A stretch of 31,021 nucleotides of DNA, from positions 1 to 31,021 of the forward strand of contig JBGPYB010000040.1 of NCBI GenBank assembly GCA_041493035.1. The letters run 5' to 3'. Shown here piece after piece: positions 1 through 9,075 of the stretch (within the stretch, counting starts at the first letter, position 1; the number at the start of each line of letters is the position of its first letter). A program made the position numbers and the translations under genes. The stretch comes from JBGPYB01 sp041493035. GTDB lineage: Bacteria > Acidobacteriota > Vicinamibacteria > Fen-336. The notes under the pieces were generated by a model. The model did no database searches and was not told the origin of the DNA. It saw only the letters and a program-made list of their open reading frames with translations.

Positions 1-2135
<2,135 letters not shown>

Positions 2136-2178
2136 ACCGCCTTTCACTCTTGAGGGATGACCGAACGAAGGTGAAACG

Positions 2179-2904
2179 TTACGGGCCCTTGGGTCCCCAC
2201 GGCGCTATGACGCCCAGGAGGTGGCGAACCTCGTCATCCACTTCGTCGGGGCCCGCCACGGTCTCGGCAATCTCCTGGCGCAGCAGGTGCCCGAAGCGCT
2301 GCCGCAAGCGATGGACCGAGGTCTTGACCGCCGCTTCCGACGTCGAAAGCGCCGCCGCCACCTCACGGTACGGCAGGCGGGGTTCCTCGCCGGTCAGGAA
2401 GCCCTTGAGCTGCTCGAAATCACGCGCTCGACCCTCGCCCTCGAACTCCTGTCGCAGCTCCCCAAGCACCCGTTCCAGGAGCGTCAGAGCCCAACGTCTC
2501 TCGTAGATCTCCTCGGGCGTCAGGCGGTCCACCGGCTCCAGGCGATAGCGCCCCTCGACCTCCTCGGCATCCAGGGAGATGATCTGCGTGTGACCGCCGC
2601 GCTTCCAGGCGCGCGCCTTCTCCCGCTCCTTGGACAAGAAGTGCTTGACCGAAGCCCTCAGGAACACGCGGAAACGCCCCAGGGACGGGTCGAAGTCCTC
2701 CAAGTAACCCTTCTCGATGAGCTGCGCGAAGTAGGCCTGGGTCAGGTCTCGTGACGCTTCCGGGTCAATCCCCTGCCCGCGCACGAAGGCGTAAATGGGA
2801 TACCAATAGGCCTCGCACAGCGCCTCGAGGGCCTGGCGCGACTCGGCCGAGGGCGCGTCCCGCGCCGCCAGAACCTGCGTCCAGCTCGTCGTCGCCCAGC
2901 GCAT
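2179..2904 (-). CDS. ECF-type RNA polymerase sigma factor, kinase-associated
   Basis: The 241-residue product resembles the sigma-70-like ECF factors that sit beside Ser/Thr kinases in Acidobacteria, Verrucomicrobia and Planctomycetes. Region 2 is visible in the first half (LCEAYWYPIYAFVRGQG, then SRDLTQAYFAQLIEKGYL and FRVFLRASVKHFLSKE). Region 4, the helix-turn-helix for -35 recognition, is near residues 175-215 (LPYREVAAALSTSEAAVKTS, VHRLRQRF). The family continues with the DEVDDEVRHLL tail seen here. I chose the ATG at 2904 because relatives start MRW-x-TT-x-W; a TTG four codons upstream (2916) is possible. No anti-sigma gene is adjacent; the downstream kinase, 43 nt away, is the probable partner and may control the factor by phosphorylation (inference). 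Confidence 0.88.
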   Translation of the reverse strand: MRWATTSWTQVLAARDAPSAESRQALEALCEAYWYPIYAFVRGQGIDPEASRDLTQAYFAQLIEKGYLEDFDPSLGRFRVFLRASVKHFLSKEREKARAWKRGGHTQIISLDAEEVEGRYRLEPVDRLTPEEIYERRWALTLLERVLGELRQEFEGEGRARDFEQLKGFLTGEEPRLPYREVAAALSTSEAAVKTSVHRLRQRFGHLLRQEIAETVAGPDEVDDEVRHLLGVIAPWGPKGP

Positions 2905-2962
2905 GAATCGGAGCAAGATACCATGCGCGCGGCGTGCTTCAGGCCAGAGGCGAGGGCGATGC

Positions 2963-3961
2963 TTAGGACCGCCTCTTCGCTTCGTCGATGAGGGCGTTGT
3001 TGCCTTCGTACGAGAGCGCTGGAATCTCGCCTCCCGCCGACTGAGGCGGGTAGCGATGGCGGCCGTAGACCGGGTAGGCCTCCGTGCGGAGGTGAGGCAG
3101 CATCGCGTGGCCCCGTCGAACCTGGCGCTCGTGACGCAGCGCAGTGATGTCGAGGGGAGCGACGACGATCCGTTCTCCAGGTCCCGCGGAAGCCTCGGCG
3201 AGGATGCGGCCGTCGAAGTCGACCACCATGCTGCCGCCCGGCCACGAATAGGGAGGGTAGTGGCGGAGGCTGGCGCCCTGGTTCGCGGCCACCACGTAGG
3301 CCGTGTTCTCCAGGGCGCGACAACGGTTCACGACGGTCCACCAGTCCATGGGCGCCGTCGCCCCCCACGGATCCATGTAGGCGGACACGCGAACGAGGAC
3401 CTCGGCGCCGTTGGCGGCGAGCTGCCTGAGCGCCTCCGGAAAGAGCCAGTCGTAGCAGATGGCGCAGCCGATCTTGCCGATGGGCGTGTCCGCCACCGGA
3501 AAGAGCGGCTCGTCGTAGCCTGGAAGATCGTGAGGGCTCGCGTGAACCTCGTACGGGATCCACGGGTTGACCTTGCGGTACTTGTACAGGATGCCTTCGG
3601 GACCGATGAGGCAGGTCGCGTTGAAAACCACTCCGGGCCACCTGGGATCGGCTTCGATCATCGAGCCGGTCTGGACGTAGATCCCGTGCTCCCTGGCCTT
3701 GGCGTGAATCCGGTCGGTGTGCTCGTTGGGGACGGGAACCGCGAGCTTCTCGGCCAGCTCCCCGACGGTGGCGAAGACCGGCGCCGAGTGGGCGAACTCA
3801 GGGAAGACCACGAGGCGAACGGGCAGAAAGGGCGCCGACCCGGCGACCGCCGAGTCGATCATCGACACGATGCGGTCGGTGTTCGCGCGCATCTGCTTGC
3901 GGTCGATCGGGTTCGGCAGATCGGTCTGGCAGGCCGCCGCCGAGTATCGGATGGGCTGCAC
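2963..3961 (-). CDS. Carbon-nitrogen hydrolase (nitrilase superfamily)
   Basis: The 332-residue product is a cytosolic amidase or nitrilase-fold enzyme; no signal peptide is visible. The family's Glu-Lys-Cys triad is intact: Glu55 in FPEFAH, Lys130 in KYRKVNPW and Cys169 in CAICYDW. The WWTVVNRCRALENTAYVVAANQ segment is also typical. The family cleaves non-peptide C-N bonds in amides, carbamoyl compounds or nitriles; the substrate cannot be read from these residues. The start is a GTG just after the TGA of the upstream giant CRTAC1 gene, with 2 nt between them, so it is probably the last, translationally coupled gene of the histidine kinase-led operon. A cytosolic hydrolase at the end of an exported cytochrome/propeller operon is unusual and may process a nitrogen-containing substrate or product (inference). 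Confidence 0.9.
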   Translation of the reverse strand: MQPIRYSAAACQTDLPNPIDRKQMRANTDRIVSMIDSAVAGSAPFLPVRLVVFPEFAHSAPVFATVGELAEKLAVPVPNEHTDRIHAKAREHGIYVQTGSMIEADPRWPGVVFNATCLIGPEGILYKYRKVNPWIPYEVHASPHDLPGYDEPLFPVADTPIGKIGCAICYDWLFPEALRQLAANGAEVLVRVSAYMDPWGATAPMDWWTVVNRCRALENTAYVVAANQGASLRHYPPYSWPGGSMVVDFDGRILAEASAGPGERIVVAPLDITALRHERQVRRGHAMLPHLRTEAYPVYGRHRYPPQSAGGEIPALSYEGNNALIDEAKRRS

Positions 3962-3963
3962 CG

Positions 3964-6900
3964 TCAGTGCGCCTGCGCCGCGGCCTTCTCCGTCAGGGCG
4001 ACCTCGATGGGAGCCACAGGCGCCACCACCTGCCTCGTGTTGTAGTGCTCCATCACCGCCAGCCTGGCGGCGGTCATGGGATACGACTCGGGCGCGGCGT
4101 AGGGATAGCGCGTCATCCCGTGATAGGGCAAGGGCCCGAGGGAATCCGGGGTCGCCGAGTGGATGTTCATCTCCTTGCTGAAACCGTCGGCGTGGAGCAG
4201 AAAGGTACGCGTCCAGCCCGCGGGAAGCGCCGGTAGCGAAGCCGCGTCGAAGGAGAGGGCGATCTCATCGCCGGGGCGGGAGAAGACGAAGAGGTCGTCG
4301 GAGGCCGAGAGAAGCTCCCGCACGTCGCCGAAGCGCGTGTACCGTCCCGGGAACGCCTTCCACGGGGAGACGCGGGTGGTGCGGGCGTAGTCGAACCGGT
4401 ACGGTTCACGACCGTCGAGGGACAGCTCAGCGGAGAAGCCGCGATCGCGAAGGTCGGCCGTGGACGGCTCGAGGAAGGCGATCTTGGGGGAGACGTCGGC
4501 CGCCGTCCCCACGAGGACCTGATCCCAATAGATCCTCATGTTCGTGACGATTCGCACCCGCCGGCTCTTCCCCGGCCACAGGCGGGCGAGATCGACCACC
4601 ACGGTCTGGGGGCGTCCGACGGGTATGCCGATGCTGCCGACCGTGACCCAGCGCCCCTCGTTGTCCTGGAGCTGGAGCGACGGCGGGTGCAACTCGATAT
4701 CCCGTTGATGCGCGGCGATGTTGTCGCTCGAGAAGGCGTAGTCGGTCCAACCGGTCAGAAGCAGGAGCGCTCGGTCGCTTGGCACGTCGCCCAAGTCGAC
4801 GTCGAGGGAATGCTCCTTGGCGTACCCGCGGATGCTTTCGAGAGGAAACCCGTCGACGCACCGGCGATCGAGGCGTGTCACCCGGTCCAGCACGTCGCGC
4901 CCCTGATCGTCGACGGCGCTCGCCGGCGGTCGCAGGTCGCGCGCGGCGAAGAGACGGAGGGGCTGTCGCGGCGCGGCGCCCAGCCCTTCGTTCGGGAAGA
5001 CGGTCACGTCAGCCGGATGCGCCACCGCCACGAGACGCAGCCGGTCGACGAAGAGCGCTTCCTCCAGTTCGTTGGTGACGCGGATCAGGTAGCGTCCTTC
5101 CCTGGGCTTCAGTTGGTCCGCGCCGAGGCGCACGTACTCCTCCGGGATGGGCGTATTGAAGGTACCCGGAACCACCTGGTTCCCCATCTCGCCGCCGCCC
5201 ATGAAGTCGGTCACGAACTCGAAGCGCTGGCCGTTCCACGCGTAGAGATAGGGGCACGACGAGGGCTTCCGGTCCAACTCCTCGAGAGACGCCGTGCGCA
5301 CGGCGATCTTGGACGCCTCGGTCTCCGTCTGGAGGATTCCCGACGGCCAAAGAACCCGCACGGCGTCGGCCGCCTCACGAGGGCCAAGCCCGAAGACCAC
5401 ATCCGCGGGCGCGGGCTGCGGCGTGGCCGCGTAGGTCTCGAGCTTCTGACGGAGGCTCCCCGCCCGGAGGTCGACCTTGGCCCCCACGCCGTTCCGATTG
5501 CTGACCTTCCCCGCGAGTCGCACACGCAGTGAATGGTTCTTCGCCCCGCCTTCGTTGTGCAGTATTCGCAAGGCCCCCGAAGGGAAGCGTAGGACGAGGT
5601 CGGTGGCTCCGTCTCCGTCAAGATCGCCGGCGGTGACGCTCTCCGCGACGACCGCCTTGGGCAGGGCCTTGTCGCTCACGTCGGACCAGCGTCCGCCGCC
5701 CACGTTACGGAAGAGCTGCACGCCTCCTTTCGGAGAGGTGGTGAGGAGATCGAGAAGACCGTCGTTGTCGTAGTCGAGGAAGAGCGCCGAGATCGACCCC
5801 TTGGTGCCGGGTCCAGGGGCGATCGAGAAACCGCGCTTGCCGTCGGAAAGGGCCAGCAGGTCCCCCTCCGCGCGGCCGAGAAAGAAATCCGTATACCCGT
5901 CCTTGTTGACGTCGGCGGCGGCGACGGAGAGGAAGTGTCCGTCGGCCTTCGAGAGGCCCGTCTCGGCCGCCACGTCCTTGAACGACCCGTCGCGCATGTT
6001 CTTGAAGAGGGCCGGCGGCCCTTCGGCGTTCAGGAACAGAAGGTCGACGTCGCGGTGGTTGTCGAAGTCCGTCGGAACGATGGCCTTCGATTCCGGGCGC
6101 GCGCCGCCGAGGCCCGCGGCGTCGGTGACGTCGGTGAAGACGCCCTTGCCGTCGTTGCGAAGGAGGCGGTTGGAGCCAGGCGCCCCCGCGAGAACGATGT
6201 CCAGATCCCCATCGTGGTCGGCGTCGACCAGGGCAGCGGTGACAGCCGGCGGCGCCGTCGACAGGCCCGCCGCCGCCGTCACGTCGACGAAGCCCTTCTC
6301 GGGGTCATTGTGGTAGAGCGCAATCCCCTTCTCGCGCAGGACGAGAAGGTCCGGCCTCCCGTCGCCGTCCACGTCCCCGAACACGCCGCCGAGCCCTCCC
6401 GCGGAAGGATCGAGCCCGAAGCCCTTCGCCGCCTTCGCGAGGTTCCCGTCGTCGTTCCGCAGCAGTCGCTCCCCACGAGCCCCGATCTCGAAGAGGTCCA
6501 GGTCGCCGTCGCCGTCGACGTCCGCGAGGGCGACGCGCCCCGCGCGCAGCGGAAGAGGAGGGAGCTTCTCCTCGCCTGGGAGAAGCTTGGCGGTGATGTC
6601 GGCGAAATGGGCCTCGGGAGCGCTCGCGTCGACGAGGTTCGGTTCCGCGCCGGTCGAGACGGCCGCTTCGGCGTAACCGCCCTGCTCGGGGTAGCTCTGA
6701 CTGAAGACGATCCCCGTTCCGCTCTTGCGCAAGGCTTCGAAGCGCTCGAGGGATTTCTGCCCCTCCTCCGCCCGCCCCGCGCGAGTGAATGCGATCCCAA
6801 GGTTGTAGAGGGCGGTGCTGTTGAAGGGATCGCTCGCCACCGCGGCCTTGAGCGCCGCCACCGCCTCGGCGTAGCGCTTCTGAGCGAGGTGAACCTGTCC

Positions 6901-7317
6901 GAGATTCACGTTGGCGCCGACGTCGGTCGGGTCGAAGGCGAGGACCTTCCGGAACGCGGCCACGGCGTCGTCGGGGCGATTCTGCGCCTTCGCGACAAGA
7001 CCCAGGATGTACTGGGGTTGGGGGGCTGCGGGATCGAGCCCCGCGGCGGCCTCGGCTTCGCGGCGCGCGCCTTCCAGGTCGGGCGCGTAGAACAGAGCGA
7101 TGGCCAGGTTGGTGCGCGCCAGGGCCAGGTCCGGGTCAGAAGAGAGAGCCATTCGAAAAGCGGCGACGGCGTCGTCGTACCGGTACTGCTCCAGAAGCCC
7201 GATGCCGACGTTGTTGGCCTTGTACGCCTCTTCGCGGGCGGCCACCGATTTCGGGTCCGACGATGCGCCGAGCACCGCAACGAGACAACAAAGAGGGAGA
7301 AGGCGGTTTCTATTCAT
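3964..7317 (-). CDS. Giant exported TPR + FG-GAP/VCBS + ASPIC/UnbV (CRTAC1-like) protein
   Basis: The 1117-residue product starts with a short hydrophobic stretch suggesting export. TPR repeats fill about residues 30-190. An FG-GAP/VCBS beta-propeller at about 235-590 carries repeated Asp-rich calcium loops (DVDGDGDLDLF, DVDGDGRPDLL, DADHDGDLDIV, DYDNDGLLDLL, DLDGDGATDLV). An ASPIC/UnbV domain lies at about 595-665 (SNRNGVGAKV ... VRVLWPSG). The last 430 residues form a separate module beginning SCPYLYAWNGQRFEFVTDFM and containing PLPYHGMTRYPY near the end; I recall it from other large CRTAC1-type proteins but know no characterised domain. It follows the smaller CRTAC1-type gene by 63 nt, which contain a weak 5-bp hairpin (7331-7346) and no clear ribosome site. 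A role in the cell envelope, binding ligand or partner proteins, is inferred. Confidence 0.85.
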   Translation of the reverse strand: MNRNRLLPLCCLVAVLGASSDPKSVAAREEAYKANNVGIGLLEQYRYDDAVAAFRMALSSDPDLALARTNLAIALFYAPDLEGARREAEAAAGLDPAAPQPQYILGLVAKAQNRPDDAVAAFRKVLAFDPTDVGANVNLGQVHLAQKRYAEAVAALKAAVASDPFNSTALYNLGIAFTRAGRAEEGQKSLERFEALRKSGTGIVFSQSYPEQGGYAEAAVSTGAEPNLVDASAPEAHFADITAKLLPGEEKLPPLPLRAGRVALADVDGDGDLDLFEIGARGERLLRNDDGNLAKAAKGFGLDPSAGGLGGVFGDVDGDGRPDLLVLREKGIALYHNDPEKGFVDVTAAAGLSTAPPAVTAALVDADHDGDLDIVLAGAPGSNRLLRNDGKGVFTDVTDAAGLGGARPESKAIVPTDFDNHRDVDLLFLNAEGPPALFKNMRDGSFKDVAAETGLSKADGHFLSVAAADVNKDGYTDFFLGRAEGDLLALSDGKRGFSIAPGPGTKGSISALFLDYDNDGLLDLLTTSPKGGVQLFRNVGGGRWSDVSDKALPKAVVAESVTAGDLDGDGATDLVLRFPSGALRILHNEGGAKNHSLRVRLAGKVSNRNGVGAKVDLRAGSLRQKLETYAATPQPAPADVVFGLGPREAADAVRVLWPSGILQTETEASKIAVRTASLEELDRKPSSCPYLYAWNGQRFEFVTDFMGGGEMGNQVVPGTFNTPIPEEYVRLGADQLKPREGRYLIRVTNELEEALFVDRLRLVAVAHPADVTVFPNEGLGAAPRQPLRLFAARDLRPPASAVDDQGRDVLDRVTRLDRRCVDGFPLESIRGYAKEHSLDVDLGDVPSDRALLLLTGWTDYAFSSDNIAAHQRDIELHPPSLQLQDNEGRWVTVGSIGIPVGRPQTVVVDLARLWPGKSRRVRIVTNMRIYWDQVLVGTAADVSPKIAFLEPSTADLRDRGFSAELSLDGREPYRFDYARTTRVSPWKAFPGRYTRFGDVRELLSASDDLFVFSRPGDEIALSFDAASLPALPAGWTRTFLLHADGFSKEMNIHSATPDSLGPLPYHGMTRYPYAAPESYPMTAARLAVMEHYNTRQVVAPVAPIEVALTEKAAAQAH

Positions 7318-7380
7318 GACATCGGCAATACTGCCACAGGCGGCAGCGGTCGTGGCTGCGCGAGCCGCTCCCCCTTCCGG

Positions 7381-9075
7381 TTAGTGCGCCGACTTCGGCG
7401 CAGGAACGATCCCTTTTCCTTCCTGGATGGTGATCGTCTGGTTGGCGGTCACGGCCACGAGGGAGTCGACCTTGCCGCTGGGCCAGGCCACCTCCACCTT
7501 GGCCACCTTCGAGGCCGAGCCGAGGCCGAAGGTCAGGGGCAGCTCGCTCTGGGAGGCGAAGCTCGAGCCGGTGTGGACGACGCCCCAGGCCTTGGCGCCG
7601 CCGCCCTGAGTCACCGTCACCTTGGCTCCGATGCCGTCGCGGTTGGACGGCCCGCCCACGGTGCGCACGCGCAGCCAACCGTTCTTGTTCCCGCCGTCGT
7701 TGCGGAGCAGCATCGCGGGACCGTTGTTGCTCGTCACGAGAAGGTCGAGGTCTCCGTCGTTGTCGATGTCGGCATAGGCCGCTCCGCGTCCGACGATGGC
7801 CTTTTGAAGGGCGGCGCCGAGCTTGCCGCCGACGTCCTCGAACTTGCGACCTCCCAGGTTGCGGAAGACGTGGGGAGGCTGGGCGTACTTGACCTTGGGC
7901 TGCACCGACGTGATGTCGTCGGCCACGTGACCGTTGGCGGCGAAGATGTCGGGGAGGCCGTCGAGGTCGTAGTCGAAGAAGAAGCAGGCGAACGCCAGGG
8001 TCAGGAGAGACGCCTGCCCTATGGTCGTGGCGGGGGCGTCGTCGATGAAGAGGCCGGTCCCTTCGTTGTGGTAGAGGGACATCATCTCGTTGGAGAAGTT
8101 GCCGATCACCAGGCTCGGCCGACCGGAGCGGTCGTAATCGGCGGCGTCCACGCCCATTCCGGCACGGGCGGCCCCAGCCTCGCTGAAGGCGACGCCTGCC
8201 GAGACCGCGACGTCGGTGAAGGTCCCGTTGCCGTTGTTGCGGTAGAGCTTGTTGGGCTGCGTGTCGTTGGCGACGAAAAGGTCGGGCCAGCCGTCGCCGT
8301 CGTAGTCCAGCATCGCCACGCCAAGGGCCTTCGAGGCCGGGTTCAGGAGACCCGCCCGCTGGGTGACGTCCTCGAAGGTACCGTCTCCCTTGTTGTGGAA
8401 GAGAAGCGCCGTCTGCCCCTTGTAGGACTCGGGGGTGCAGTAGGACTTGTGGGTCCCGTCGAGGGTGCAGAACAGGTCCTTCTCCAGAGACCATTCGACG
8501 TAGCGGGCAACGAAAAGGTCCAGCTTCCCGTCCTTGTCGTAGTCGAAGAAGAGAGCGCTCGTCGAAAAGCCGCCAGCGCCGACACCCGCCTTGGCGGTGA
8601 CGTCGGCGAACGTGCCGTTCCCCAGGTTGCGGAACAGGCGGTTGCTGCCGAGGCCCGTCAGATAGACGTCAGGCCAGCCGTCGTTGTCGAAATCGGCCAC
8701 CGCCACGCCGATCCCGTACATCTGGACGGCGAGCCCTGCGGCGCTCGTCACATCGGTGAACGTGCCGTCGTGGTTGTTCCGGTAGAGCCCCGGGTACGAC
8801 TTCCCCGTCGCATGGCCGGGCCAGTCCGCCCCGTTCACGAGCAGGATGTCGACCCAACCGTCGCCGTCGAAGTCGAGGAACGCGCATCCCGCACCGATCG
8901 TCTCGGGGAGGTACTTCTTCCCGAAGGCGCCGCTCGTGTGCTTGAAGCGGATGCCCGCCGGGCCGGTCACGTCGGTGAAGGTGACGATGCCGGCAGGCGA
9001 CGCTTTGCTTTGAGCCGCGAGGGCCAGGGGAGCCAGAAGGGCAAAGACAGTTGCGGACGCCGTGAGACCCTTCAC
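7381..9075 (-). CDS. Exported CRTAC1-type FG-GAP/VCBS propeller with ASPIC/UnbV domain
   Basis: The 564-residue product has a clear signal peptide (residues 1 to about 21, ending near LALAAQ). At least seven FG-GAP/VCBS blades follow, each with an Asp-rich loop such as DFDGDGWVDILLVNG, DFDNDGWPDVYLTG, DYDKDGKLDLFVARY, DYDGDGWPDLFVAND and DIDNDGDLDLLVTSN. A C-terminal ASPIC/UnbV domain is at about 475-550 (SNRDGIGAKV, VEVAWPSG). Such proteins are calcium-binding beta-propellers of the periplasm or cell surface; their biochemical role is poorly known. The GTG start at 9075 overlaps the TGA of the cytochrome gene as GTGA, indicating translational coupling and suggesting the two products work together. 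It shares the propeller-ASPIC core with the next gene but lacks its TPRs and C-terminal module. Confidence 0.9.
   Translation of the reverse strand: MKGLTASATVFALLAPLALAAQSKASPAGIVTFTDVTGPAGIRFKHTSGAFGKKYLPETIGAGCAFLDFDGDGWVDILLVNGADWPGHATGKSYPGLYRNNHDGTFTDVTSAAGLAVQMYGIGVAVADFDNDGWPDVYLTGLGSNRLFRNLGNGTFADVTAKAGVGAGGFSTSALFFDYDKDGKLDLFVARYVEWSLEKDLFCTLDGTHKSYCTPESYKGQTALLFHNKGDGTFEDVTQRAGLLNPASKALGVAMLDYDGDGWPDLFVANDTQPNKLYRNNGNGTFTDVAVSAGVAFSEAGAARAGMGVDAADYDRSGRPSLVIGNFSNEMMSLYHNEGTGLFIDDAPATTIGQASLLTLAFACFFFDYDLDGLPDIFAANGHVADDITSVQPKVKYAQPPHVFRNLGGRKFEDVGGKLGAALQKAIVGRGAAYADIDNDGDLDLLVTSNNGPAMLLRNDGGNKNGWLRVRTVGGPSNRDGIGAKVTVTQGGGAKAWGVVHTGSSFASQSELPLTFGLGSASKVAKVEVAWPSGKVDSLVAVTANQTITIQEGKGIVPAPKSAH

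Noticed and set aside
2947..2975. GAGGCG/CGCCTC inverted repeat at the hydrolase stop as a terminator before the sigma-factor gene
   Set aside because: The loop is 17 nt, the stem overlaps the coding end and no U-tract follows; not distinguishable from chance in this GC content.
7331..7346. Hairpin CTGCC-N6-GGCAG between the two CRTAC1-type genes as a terminator
   Set aside because: Only five base pairs with no U-run; too weak to claim an operon boundary, though partial attenuation cannot be excluded.
7318..7380. A second -24/-12 promoter ahead of the giant CRTAC1-type gene (TGGCAGTATTGC)
   Set aside because: The GG and GC are separated by seven bases instead of ten, so the spacing is wrong for sigma-54.
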